A stretch of 64,000 nucleotides of DNA from the NCBI RefSeq assembly GCF_950295315.1, contig NC_080164.1, forward strand, positions 106,105,587 to 106,169,586. The letters run 5' to 3'. Below the pieces are notes generated by a model that saw only the letters and a list, made by a program, of their open reading frames with translations, had not been told where the DNA came from and ran no database searches. A program made the translations under genes and the position numbers. Below, piece by piece: positions 32,684 to 42,585 of the stretch. How positions within the stretch are numbered: position 1 is the stretch's first letter; the number at the start of each line of letters is the position of its first letter. The stretch is from Erinaceus europaeus (lineage: Eukaryota > Chordata > Mammalia > Eulipotyphla > Erinaceidae).

Positions 32684-32920
32684 AACAAAAGGTTAAATAG
32701 ACTTGTTGATATGTAAAACTCTTCATTACCTTCTCTATTAGAAATGGTAGATTGCACAATGGCTATGCTAATTATTCTCATGCCTGAGGTTTCCTTTCCT
32801 GTGCACAACTCCATCTTGAATGGGTGTAACAAAAGGTTAAAAGACGTTGTTGATATGTAAAAGTCTCAAATTCCTTCTCTATTAGAACATTAGATTGTGC
32901 TGTGGTTATGCTAATAACAA
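32684..32920 (+). repeat. Imperfect direct repeat in copy 2, 144-bp period
   Basis: Units start at 32684 and 32828 with AACAAAAGGTTAAA and end with TATGCTAAT. Same arrangement as in copy 1. Confidence 0.7.
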
Positions 32921-33248
32921 GTTTTGTTTCATAGTAAGTAAATTGCAGCCAGCTGCCTTTGGGACTCTAGGCCGTTCCCCGCCCCCATGCAAATGCCCGT
33001 CGAGGCAAGTAGCCCCCCAGAGGCAAGAAAGTACGTCCCCCAGAGGCAAGAAATGTTTTTTTTAAGCTGATAAAGTTTTGCCCACAGAGGCAAAAATGGC
33101 CCCCTCAGGCCTTCCCTTGGCAGCACACTGGTTCTTGTTACTTGCTTGCATGTTTCTCCATGTTTGTGCCAGTTTCCTTTTTTAAAAAATGCCTGTATGA
33201 TAGAGGTTTCTGTTCACCCCACACCCTTGATACTATAGTCATTTAGTT

Positions 33249-33266
33249 AAAAAGAAAAGGGGGAAT
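33249..33266 (+). promoter_or_regulatory. Polypurine tract of copy 2
   Basis: AAAAAGAAAAGGGGGAAT, identical to copy 1, directly before the 3' LTR. Confidence 0.85.
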
Positions 33267-33594
33267 TGTTGTATGCTTTAAATTGGGTTGTTCTAGTTCT
33301 CCCCCGCCAAGAGAATTGGATCAGTCCTGTTAATTTCGCGGGCCCGCTTGGCCCCGCCCCTAGGAACGCCGCCAGAGTTCGAGAGTTCCTGAGTTTGAGA
33401 GTAAGAGAGAGTGCTTGCGCCGCCGCAAAGAGACAGCAGAGTTCTGTTTGGTGATTAGTTTGTCTTAGTTTATGAATCGTTGCTCCTGAATAAAGAAATA
33501 CAGCTTCCCTGCCCAGCCGTACGTCTCTCGTCATCTCTGTTACCCGCCCGTGAAGCTAGCCTGGCCAGCTGGAGCCTCCGAATTTTTAACAACA
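33267..33594 (+). repeat. 3' LTR of copy 2
   Basis: 328 bp. It differs from its 5' partner in the GCGGGCCCG, GCGCCGCCGC and TACGTCTCTCG regions among others, many of them CpG-type changes. Confidence 0.88.
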
Positions 33595-33735
33595 GAAGGG
33601 GAGGTGGAGAGGGAAAGAGACAGATGCAGCCATGCTTCACCACTTATGCAGCCTCCTCCCTGCAGGTGGGGACCAGGGCCTTGAACCTGGATCCTTGTGC
33701 ACTTGAGCAGATGCACCATTGCCTCCCCATCTTTG

Positions 33736-34269
33736 CATGGAAAGACACTGAGAGACCTGGGGAGGGTGCAGGGAAGGAGACTGACCCTGGGTCTACCTAC
33801 CTCCCCCAGGCAGAGGGCTATGGAAGCCAAGCCCTTATGTGTAGTCTTTCTCAGCATCTTCATGATGGGAGAACAAGGACTGGGAGGGAGTCTTTAGTTT
33901 CTTAGTTAGATCCTGTCTCTCTCTGTTGAGGAGTTTTAGAATGTGGGAGTTCTTTCCAGCTATCTCTCTAGCCTGGGGAGTCAAACTCTCAATTAAACTG
34001 TGGTAGGGTCCTTCTTGTCCTTTCTGTGGGTGGTCTGGTCCCAGGCTGGGATGGTCACCACCCAGGTTAACTGGCACCTGTAGGGCAAGACGGACCTATC
34101 AGAGCATTCCCCACCCCACAGACAACTCACAGGTCTCTGACCTCACCTTCTATCAAAGAAAAATAGAAAGATTAAATGTCTTCAGGAACTGTGAAACCAG
34201 AAGTGAAGTCACAGTGCAGTTACTAAACCTTAGTGATACTAAGGTCTGGGTGGTGATGAGAAAAGATGA

Positions 34270-34313
<44 letters not shown>

Positions 34314-34489
34314 AGGAGGAAAGAAGGAAAGGGAGAGAGGGAGAAGGAAAAAAAGAGAGGAAGGGAAATGAAGAAAGGAAGGAGGTAATGAAAAAATTGA
34401 CAGAGAGAAAAGAAAGAAGAGATTGTAAACATTTTCACAGTAATTCAACATCTTTGTTGTTGTCTAATCTTATCTAGTCCTATTTTAAC
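33736..34489. other. Intergenic, with (GAAA)n at 34268-34314
   Basis: A pure GAAA/AAAG microsatellite is followed by purine-rich degenerate sequence to about 34400. The rest is unassigned. Confidence 0.5.
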
Positions 34490-34730
34490 ATTTTTATTTA
34501 TTTATTTATTTATCTATTTATTTATTTTCCCATTTGTTGCCCTTGTTTTTTTAATTGTTATTGTAGTTAGTGTTGTTAGATAAGACAGAGAGAAATGGAG
34601 AGAGGAGGGGAAGACAGAAAGTGGGAGAGAAAAATAGACACCTGCAGACCTGCTTCACTACCTATGAAGTGACTCCCCTGCAGGTGGGGAGTGGGGAGCT
34701 CAAACTGGGATCCTTACAGGTCCTTGAGGT
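34490..34730 (-). mobile_element. SINE, antisense
   Basis: (TTTA)n start, CCCATTTGTTGCCCTTG, GATAAGACAGAGAGAAATGG, CACCTGCAGACCTGCTTCAC and CTGCAGGTGGGGAG. The tRNA-like head is truncated. Confidence 0.85.
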
Positions 34731-34735
34731 TTGCC

Positions 34736-35030
34736 TTTTTTTTTCCCTCCAGTGTTATCACTGGGGCTCTGTGACTGTACTACAAATTCACTGGTCTTGG
34801 AGGCCATTTTTTTCCATTTTGTTGCTATTGTTATCATTGTTGGATAGGACAGAGAGAAACAGAGAGGAAGAGAAAACAGAGAGGGGCAGAGAAAGAAAGT
34901 AAAGCAGACCTGCTTTACTACTGTGAAGTGACCCCCCCTGCAGGTGGGGAGCCAGGGATGGAACTAGGGACTAGTATTCTTATGCAGGTCCTTGAATTTA
35001 ACCAGATGTACTACTACCTAGTCCCTCTTA
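34736..35030 (-). mobile_element. Long-form SINE, antisense
   Basis: CCAGTGTTATCACTGGGGCTCTG, TTGGATAGGACAGAGAG, CCTGCAGGTGGGGAGCC, and TTTAACCAGATGTACTACTACC at the head. It directly follows the preceding truncated SINE. Confidence 0.82.
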
Positions 35031-35796
35031 TTTCTAAATAAGAAATTCTAAAGCTGACCTCCCCACAGAAGTAACTTGCCTAGGACTACATATTAATTGA
35101 GGAGGGAGCCATGGAACCAACATTGGGTTGTGCATATGCCCATCTCAAGGCTAGAAACAAGGATAATCAAGGAAGACATCAAGTGTTAGTCTCTTGCTTT
35201 AGCAAGCAACAGCTTTGGTCATGAAAAATGAGCATCAGCATGAATGTCCACTTCTGGCCTTGGTGTAGATACTAGCCCACCTCTACTGACTGGAAACCAA
35301 TTTCTGTAGTGGGAATGCTCTAGCCTGCAAGAGGACTGATCACCAGAAATCCTTGGAACCATTCAGAGAATGATCCATTTATCTAAAGACTTAGTAGAAG
35401 TTTTATAATCAGAATAGGATATGTGTTAGATATCACATACAATTAAAACCAGAGTAAAATGTTTTGGGTTAGATTTGTTTTTTAATAAAGGATCAAGGCT
35501 AGTACTCAGTGTCTATAAAGTTACAGCAGCTGTGTCTATAGATAATATTCAAGGTTAGCATATCTGTGTGGGTCATAAACAGAGAAAGGTTGAGGATAAC
35601 AGGTTATTGTTTTACTATTCTACCAAAGCAACTAGAAGGAGTGCAGGACTGGAAAAACAATCCCAAAGGAATGACCCTTTGTACTGGTATTCTAGTCACA
35701 TGGGATTTCAGACTGGAAAAACAATCCCAAGGGAATGACCCTTTGTACTGGTATTCCAGTCATGGGAGATTTCAGACTGAGGCCTTCTTCAGTTTA
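35031..35796. other. Intergenic, with a 64-bp tandem duplication at 35647-35774
   Basis: Two units starting GACTGGAAAAACAATCCCAA at 35647 and 35711 are nearly identical. The remainder is unassigned. No gene. Confidence 0.6.
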
Positions 35797-35812
35797 CATA
35801 TGTTAGTATCTT

Positions 35813-36101
35813 TTAAAATTTTTTTTATTTATTTATTCCCTCTTGTTGCCCTTGTTTTTTTATTATTGTAGTTATTGTTGTTGTTATTGATGTCATCATT
35901 GTTGCATAGGACAGAGAGAAATGTAGAGGGGAGGAGAAGACAGAGTTGGGGGGAGAAAGATAGACACCTGCAGACCTTCTTCACCAACTGTGAAGCGATG
36001 ACCTTGCAGGTGGGGAGCCGGTGGCTCGAACTGGGATCCTTACACTCATCCTTGCGCTTTGTAACACCTGCACTTAACCCGCTACGCTACCACCAGACTC
36101 C
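35813..36101 (-). mobile_element. SINE, antisense, with 16-bp target duplication
   Basis: Complete copy ending with CACTTAACCCGCTACGCTACC. Flanked by CATATGTTAGTATCTT at 35797-35812 and 36102-36117. Confidence 0.93.
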
Positions 36102-36117
36102 CATATGTTAGTATCTT

Positions 36118-36700
36118 ACAGGTCTCTTTCCTCAGGGAGGAGAGAAAGTTGTTGAATGTGGTGCTGACTAGACAGGAGTCAGGTCTGTTGTCTCTTTCTG
36201 TGTGGACAATACAGTTCCAGCATGGCTGCAGGTGTGAGAGCTCAGGGAAAGCCAGCAAGGGAACTTGAAGAGAATCAGCTGTGCACAGGGCCTGGGCACT
36301 GAAGTGTGGGGCCCTTTTGCTCTCCTGAGCCAGAGGGTTTGGGCAGTCACAACTTGAGTCATCCTGGAGAGACTTGAGGAGTAAAGCTCTAAGGAGAGAT
36401 GTCAGATTTTTGTCTTAGAGCACAGTCACAATAGCTCTTAGCACACAAATGGCTGGAGCTTCTCTCTGTCCCCAGGTCTTTGGGGCAGGACCCCAACTTC
36501 CCCTAAGAACAGTCTGAAACCACTGAGTCTTCAGCTCTCCTGATCCTATTACACTGACATCCTAAAGGAGGATTTTATTTCTATAGTGTTCAGCTTCAGA
36601 ATTTGATATTAAATAAGGATAAACAATAAATCTTTGAATACCTATGAAAATTTTTGCAATTTCTCCCCCCTCTTTCTTTCAAATTGATTTCTTTCTTTTT
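36118..36700. other. Intergenic, no gene recognised
   Basis: Unassigned sequence of average composition. No exon-like frame I can support. Confidence 0.4.
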
Positions 36701-36990
36701 TTAATATTTGAAAAATATTTATTTCCTTTTGTTGCCATTGTTGTAGTTATTATTGTTGCTGTTATTGAAATCCTTGTTGTTGATATCGTTGTTGGATAGG
36801 ACAGAGAAAAATGGAGAGAGGAGGGGAAGACAGAGAGGGGGAGAGAAGGATAGATACCTGAAGACCTGCTTCACCACCTGTGAAGTGACTGGCCTGCAGG
36901 CGGGGAGCCAGGGGCTTGAACCAGGATCCTTATGCCGGTCCTTGTGCTTTGTGCCATGTGTGCTTAACCCACTGTGCTACCGCCCAACTT
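36701..36990 (-). mobile_element. SINE, antisense
   Basis: TTTATTTCCTTTTGTTGCC, GGATAGGACAGAGAAAAATGG, CACCTGTGAAGTGACTGGCC and GTGCTTAACCCACTGTGCTACC. Followed by a (TTTC)n tract at 36989-37025. Confidence 0.88.
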
Positions 36991-37025
36991 TCTTTCTTTC
37001 TTTCTTTCTTCCTTTCTTTCTTTCT

Positions 37026-38016
37026 CTTGTTCTTTTGTTTTTCCATTCTTTCCACATAGGTGGAGATGTCCTGGATGCTCATTTTCTCCATACTTGTCCC
37101 TGAAGCGGTGTCCAAAAATGATGTTCTTAAAATAAATAATAACACAACTGTTGGTACAGAAATAAAACTTAAAGAGAAAATAATTGGCCACTAGGAGGAA
37201 AGGAGCTATAATTCTCCAGTAACCTCACCCCCTCTTCCTTGTCCTTCTCAAGTATGTAGTTTTTATTTTATTTTGTTTATTTTTCTTATCTATATAACCT
37301 CAGGTTTTCACGTGGAAAAAAGTGAATCCAGTTTTTTTTTTCAATAGATATTCAAGCTGCAGTTCATACCAACAGATATTCAGACTACAGTACAGACTGC
37401 AGTAAACACCAATATTCAGACTAGAATTACTTTCCCCTACTAATGTTAACAAGTGTGACTTCAAAAATCTCTTCCCAAGACCAAAAGTTTTATCTTAACG
37501 ATATGGATGTGAACTAGTTTTACATCTCAGTCTCCCTCTCTGGCAGTGGCTCTCTCAGTCTAAAGCTGAAAAAGGAAACAGAAAGAAAAAAAAAAAACCA
37601 TGAAAGCTGTAGAATTGTACAGATGTAAGGTCCTCTGGGCAAGAATAGCCCTAATCTGTGAGAGATATGTAAAAAACATTGCATCTTCTGTGCTAGAAAA
37701 ACTGTAGCAACTATATCTGTGTTGTCAATTTCTAAAACAACGGTCATGTTTAACTGATGTGCCTCTTTGTGAAGTGCCCACCAGGCAGGCCTGGCAGTAA
37801 AGGACTTGAATTTGGTTAGTGTGGCAGGGAACTGATTTTACATATTGATTTTAGTCTCATACTGACAGACCTCTGAGGCTGTAGTATAGGTACTGATGGC
37901 ACAGTCCAGGGATGGGCGGTCAGCTCAGGTGTGTGGGCACCTACTGCAAGCAGGACAGGAACTCAACACCATGCTCACCCCAGGGTCCTCTGTACATACA
38001 CCCACCCAATACACCT

Positions 38017-38057
<41 letters not shown>

Positions 38058-38300
38058 CACTCAGAGCCCAGAGCTTCAGCAGGGGGACTGACAAGGGATT
38101 TCCAAATCAACCACTCTCTGCAGAACAAGGGGTTCCAAGGAGTCACAATGACTGCCATGTCAGTGAGCTGCAGGATACACAGCAGGAGCAGGACAGACAA
38201 CTCTGCAGGACAGCAGCTGATACCTTGGGTGGCAGGTCCCTCTCCACCTGTTCCCCTTTGCCCTCTGCTGACCCACCACTCTGGGGTCTCTCCCTGAAAG
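37026..38300. other. Intergenic, with (CA)n at 38021-38056
   Basis: Unassigned DNA with a (CA)18-type microsatellite. GC content rises towards the gene at 39.7 kb. Open frames across the CA run are artefacts of the repeat. Confidence 0.5.
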
Positions 38301-39698
38301 GTGAGGCTGGACCCAGATGAAGAAGGCTGACCACTGGGCAGCGAAGCCCCTGGACATCTGTTTGCAGTCATTCATTTATGAAGGGAGCCCTGTTGGGGGG
38401 AGGGCAGACCTCCTTTGACACTTACATGTGCAGAATGAGCTGCTTGTCCTTGGGAGGTGATGGTGCCAGACCTGGATCAGCCTCTCTGGCCTCCAATATC
38501 TGCTGGCCCCTCAGCTTCCCTGGAGAGCTCTTAACTGCCCCTCATAAGTGTCCGCCATTGGGGGCCCCTCCCCACTTGCGCATGTGCCTTGGGGGTTGGG
38601 GCGCGAGCAGAAACTGCCGAACAGGTGGAGGTCAGTTGGGGAAAGCGACCAGTGAACACAGAGCTAACCAGCGCTCGCACATGCGCCCTGCTGGACATTG
38701 CTGGGTACAAGGAGCGAAGAGGAGGAGGTGCAGGGCCTGTGCTGCACATACTCATGTTGCTGGCAAGGGACCAGGGCCCTTAGAACACTTCACAGGGTGT
38801 ATTACCACCCTGCCCCAGGCTCCCAGGGGAGCCTCCTGTCCCCTGTCCGCCTGCCCCAGGGAGATGTTTGCACAGAGCCTGGAGCACAGCTCTGGGCTCA
38901 GAGCCTCAGACTGTGAAGTTGCAGACAGCTCTGCCCACGGCCGGACTAGGGGGGCTCTGTCCTCTAAAGGAGTCCCCTGCCTAGAAAGCGTGACTTTGTC
39001 CTCCTGTACTGCAATAGGCAGGAATGCCAGAGCCCGGGTCCCAAGCACAGTGCTGTGAGTCCCTTCAATAGCCAGTACACTGGATGACACAGGACATTGG
39101 ATCCACCTGCATATGAGGATGGAATGGGGATGGGGACTGAATAACACAATGTCCACAGGCAGTTGATGTCATAGACACATCACAGGAGTGGGTTTGTAGT
39201 TCCCGAATAAGTCTGGGAACTGTTGAAAAAATTGAAACAACAGAAATCAAAATAGATGGTATTGTCTTCTGCTATCCAAGTATAATGTAAAAACAACTCC
39301 AGTTTACAGTGAGGAGGAAAGAAACAAAAGCAGGCTGATGGATGAAAAATTAAAGAGACTGGATCAGCAAGGAAAATCTTTGAGGGGGCAGTCACAACAA
39401 GTCCCAAATGTCCCTCATGCAGAAACTGAACACTGTGAAGGCCAACCTAGGCCCTGCCCACCTGCCAGAGCCCCATGGAATGACCCCTCCCACCTAGCAC
39501 CCCTGCCCAGGGCCCCTCCCCCACTGTGGAATGTTGGGGGTGCATCCTTCCACAGTTTAAATTCAAATGCACACAGCCTCCACTTGGATGCTGAACAGCT
39601 GTTGGAGCAGGTTGCTCTTCTCCACTCTCTTCTGCTGACTGTCTTGGTGTGGTTTGTGGGCAGCTAGGACTTGGGAGACATGACCCAAGTCTCTGGAG
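38301..39698 (+). promoter_or_regulatory. GC-rich upstream region of the NUT-like gene, putative promoter
   Basis: CpG-richer than its surroundings, with CCGCCATTGG near 38552. Two NRF1-like motifs lie in opposite orientation, TGCGCATGTGCC (38577-38588) and CGCACATGCGCC (38676-38687). No transcription start or 5' UTR exon can be fixed from sequence. A TTTAAATT near 39555 could be a TATA-like element closer to the first exon. Confidence 0.35.
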
Positions 39699-39714
39699 AT
39701 GTTTCCAGAAGGAG
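39699..39714 (+). CDS. NUT-like gene exon 1 (coding part)
   Basis: Encodes MFPEG and one extra base, with donor GGAG|GTAAGC. An upstream ATG at 39680 is out of phase with exon 2. Human NUT genes also begin with a very short coding exon. Confidence 0.55.
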
Positions 39715-42585
39715 GTAAGCCTGGGAGGGATGGAGTTTAGACTTTGGGCTCCAGAAAGAAACCCATAGAGGTGACAGGCAGTTTGGGCGAAGTCCAGGAA
39801 GGGGGAACCCTGTGCACAGGACAGCTCACCTGGGTGGAGCCTACAGAGCCCTGAGTCAGCTCTGGACAGAGTGTCCTCAGAGGGGTCAGGGCACTCAGAG
39901 GCTGCCTGGTTTGGAGACGGGCAGATATCAGAGATACTGGTTCTCTCTGGAGTGGAGACAGGCCCTGTGTAAGGAGACTCCTAGCTGATGCCCACAGACT
40001 GAAGGGGACTGAGTGACCCAGTCCCACCCACACACCCTTCCTTTGTCCCACAGTGTCTCCTATACTGGCCTCAGACCTGGACATGGTCCTGGACTCCTCC
40101 ATCAGCCCAGCTGAGGCCCTGCCTCTGTGTAACCCCAGCCTCCTACCTCAGGCACCCATGAAGCAGACTCTGCCCCAACTCTTCAGGGAAGCCCTCCCTG
40201 CTGGGGGACCTGGGGTGCTGCCAGCATTGCTCAGGGTACCCATTGTGTCAAGAAATGATGGACCTGGCCCCTGGAGAGATGTGCCCTTCCCTGTGCCATT
40301 GCAGGCCAGGGATGCAGGGGGGTGTGTGCTCTCACATCAGCCTCCACCATGCTGGGGAGCTTCAGGGAACCTTTATGGATCACCCAAAGAGCCCTACCTG
40401 GCCATCCCTCATGGCTTCAGAAATCCCCAGAGCCTGCGTGACAACTTCCAGAAGTGGCAGCGATTCAAGAAGCTAGTGTGGAACCATCTCCCTCAGAGTC
40501 AGGATTGTGCACCCTTGTCCTGTTTCCTCCTGTGAGTGTCACCCCAGGGCCCTGGGTCTCCAAGGTCCCCAGAGAGCTCACTGAAGGGACCCCACCTGGA
40601 CCCCAGCTGAGCAAGCTGAAGTCAAGTCCTTTCTGTCCCCCCAGTGTCTTTTGTGGAGCCCTGTCTTCACAGAGACCTCCCTGTAGCCTTTCACCTCCTT
40701 CAGGGCTCAGAGTCTCCCCAGTACCTGAGTCAACTGCTCTGCTGGGACCTGAACACCCTATCCCCACACCCTCAGCTCAAACCCTGCAGGGCATTCTGGG
40801 TACTCTGTGTGTAGGACCTCCTTGTGGAAGGAAAGGAACAGGGGGAAACTCTGGGGGTTGTAGTATGGAGAGTAGGTCTGAGTTACTGGGGTCTTCCAGC
40901 CCAGTGCTCAGGTCCTTGGCCCACCGCGAGCCCAACCTATCGCTGGAGGAGGGGCTCAGGCAAGGAGTGCAGGAGTGGAGGCACACAGGAGCCTCTGAGC
41001 AAATGGTCTTCCATGAAATGGCCATGAAGTGAGTCAGGACCCACTCCCTGCTCTGACAGATCCCAGACATGAACAACTGAAGGTGAAAGAGATCTCAGGG
41101 GTCACTCTAGGCCTGCCCATCCCAATTCAAATGGCTACTCTTCCTGCTGCCTCCAGTCCAAGTTACCCCCATAGCCCTCCAAGTCCAGTTTCCTCCCCAG
41201 TCACAGTGGCCCATCCCACAGACCTGCCCCAAGTCATATTGGCCTCTCCCTCAACCCTCCAGTCTAGGTTTGCCCCCAGCACTGCCCCCCTCACTACAGG
41301 TTCATGGAGCTTGAGGGCCAGGAAGAGATGCAGAAGCTGACATGGATGAAGGGGCTGCAGAGACTCTCCTGCCCCCCCTCAGGGTTTGACCCCCACACTG
41401 ACCTCCAGGATAAGGATGCCCCCATGAAGCCACTCAAAGCTCAGTGGACACCTAGGTGTCAGGCTCCCTTGCAGGCCTCCCAGAACATGAACATGGAGGA
41501 GAGACCCCTGCAGCCCCCTTTGGACCTGGATGTCCTGAGTCTCATTGACCAACTGTGCTCCCAGGAGGATCTCCTCACCCAGGTGAGCACGGCCAGAGAT
41601 CTTGGCCTGGGTATTCAGAGAGGAGATCCCCTCCCATCCTACCCAGAGGTGCCCAAGCCTCAGTGGTCTCTGCCTGGTGTCTACTGGAAGCACTGTCTGT
41701 GCTGAGGGAGTCCCCTCCTTTGGGGGCTCTGTGTCTTTTCCCCAGGATGAAAGCCTCACATTGTGCTCAGGAGGCATGGGCTCAGGGTCCCCACTTTCTG
41801 CCCCTATGGCTTTAAGGGCCCCTCTCCAGTGTTCACAGTACTTTCTCCCCCAGCCCGAGGCCCTCCTGAATCCACACTTCCTAGAGGAACTGTTCTCCCC
41901 AGACCCTGAGCTGAACCTCTCAACCCTGGCTGAGGAGCTGGGACAGCAGGGAGGACTCAGCCCCACACAGGTGAGCACTTAGCTCCGATCAGGACCCAGG
42001 GACATGAGTCCCCTCTTTCCTGGGTCAGGGCTAGGGGGACATGGGGCACAGGGGGAAGGGCAGAGGGGAGTTGAGCTGGGCTGTGGGAACCAGGACCCCT
42101 GCAGTCCCAGCCCCCTCACTGAGCTCTGTCCCCTCTTCTGCAGCTGCCTGAGCAGCACTCTCTGGATGTGAACAGAAGAGGGGGTGAGCAGGAGCTCTCT
42201 GGACCAACGGAGACTCCTGTGGACACAGGGCCTTGTGGAGGTGCCTGGAGCCAGGACATCACTTCTATCAGTGCCTCACAGGGTCCTGCCTTAGGGCCTC
42301 CCCCAGGATGAGGAGGAGCCACTCTCCAGCCTGGCTTTCCTCCTGGCCTCTCCTCATAGCCTACTGCCCCCAGGCTTTGCACTGAGCCCTGAGCCTGCCT
42401 CAGCCCACACTAGCCTCTACTCTAGGAGATCACGGGCTCTACGCTGTGCACCCCTGAAGAGAAAGAACCTCCTTGCAGCCCCCTCTCAGGAGGCCAAGTC
42501 CAGGAAGCGCCCACTGGGAAATGCTCCTGGCCAGTCTGGGAGCACAGCCCTCCCCAGGAGCTTTGCAGGGCTGGCTGAGCCCTAA
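39699..42585 (+). CDS. NUTM2: NUT family gene (NUTM1/NUTM2-like), six coding exons, last exon frameshifted
   Basis: Six exons join in phase with GT-AG sites: 39699-39714, 40054-40531, 40900-41028, 41300-41582, 41854-41970 and 42144 onwards. Family hallmarks are the WQR...HLPQSQD...LSCFL block (end of exon 2), PVLRSLA...LSLEEGL and VQEW (exon 3), KFMELEGQEEMQK (exon 3/4 join), LIDQLCSQEDLLTQ (exon 4) and the acidic FLEELFSPDPELN (exon 5). Those last two lie in the region that in NUTM1 binds p300/CBP. NUT proteins are testis-specific and drive histone hyperacetylation in spermatids. The spliced frame gives 396 codons to a stop at 42309, far shorter than human NUTM2 (roughly 750-880). The family C-terminal block continues in the +1 frame to 42585. 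The start was chosen because its 16-base exon ends in phase 1, as exon 2 requires. It could be a recently broken copy or contain an assembly error. Assignment to NUTM2 rather than NUTM1 is tentative. Confidence 0.8.
40054..40531 (+). CDS. NUT-like gene exon 2
   Basis: Acceptor TTTGTCCCACAG and donor CTCCT|GTGAGT. Proline-rich 159-residue segment ending in the family block around QKWQRFKKL and LPQSQD...LSCFL. Confidence 0.82.
40900..41028 (+). CDS. NUT-like gene exon 3
   Basis: Acceptor GTCTTCCAG, donor ATGAA|GTGAGT. Encodes PVLRSLA through VFHEMAMK, the most conserved core of the family. It joins exons 2 and 4 in phase 2. Confidence 0.88.
41300..41582 (+). CDS. NUT-like gene exon 4
   Basis: Acceptor CCTCACTACAG, donor CACCCAG|GTGAGC. 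Encodes FMELEGQEEMQK through LCSQEDLLTQ. The long proline/arginine repeats found here in primate NUTM2 are absent or shrunken. Confidence 0.85.
41854..41970 (+). CDS. NUT-like gene exon 5
   Basis: Acceptor TTTCTCCCCCAG, donor ACACAG|GTGAGC. Encodes 39 residues including NPHFLEELFSPDPELN and EELGQQGGLSPTQ, phase 0 on both sides. Confidence 0.87.
42144..42585 (+). pseudogene. NUT-like gene last exon with apparent +1 frameshift
   Basis: Acceptor CCTCTTCTGCAG. The spliced frame reads LPEQHSLDVNRRGG to a TGA at 42309-42311. From 42307 the next frame is open for 92 codons, starting DEEEPLSSLAFLLAS, which matches the conserved C-terminal block of NUT proteins, followed by basic stretches (LKRKN, SRKRP) like the family's nuclear-localisation tail, and a TAA at 42583. 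The shift falls at a run of five C (42300-42304), where one C too many would explain it. Confidence 0.72.

Larger units (their letters stand above)
31310..33594 (+). mobile_element. Non-autonomous class II-like LTR element, copy 2
   Basis: LTRs at 31310-31632 (323 bp) and 33267-33594 (328 bp) start TGTTGTATGC and end TTTTAACAACA. They differ at roughly 15 positions plus small indels by eye, so this copy is clearly older than copy 1. Flanks GAGGGG (31304-31309) and GAAGGG (33595-33600) are a 6-bp duplication with one mismatch. The interior is co-linear with copy 1: degraded Lys-like primer site, ORF, 144-bp direct repeat and purine tract. No gag-pol-env. Confidence 0.88.
31255..33735 (-). mobile_element. 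SINE, antisense, split by LTR element copy 2
   Basis: Left piece 31255-31309 (TTATTATTGGACAGAGACAGAG) and right piece 33595-33735 (GGTGGAGAGGGAAAGAGACAG, then TGCAGGTGGGGACCAGGG and the head) form one SINE interrupted in its purine-rich part. Confidence 0.75.

Noticed and set aside
37896..38371. Frames of 129-148 codons across 37.9-38.4 kb
   Set aside because: Open on both strands through the CA repeat at 38021-38056. No domain or splice support.
38378..39058. 226-codon plus-strand open frame upstream of the NUT-like gene
   Set aside because: The region is GC-rich and open in several frames on both strands, shows no family motif, and has no splice phase linking it to exon 1. Treated as promoter or 5' flank.
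41379..41978. 199-codon minus-strand open frame
   Set aside because: It is the antisense shadow of NUT-like exons 4 and 5, whose sense reading has family motifs and splice sites.
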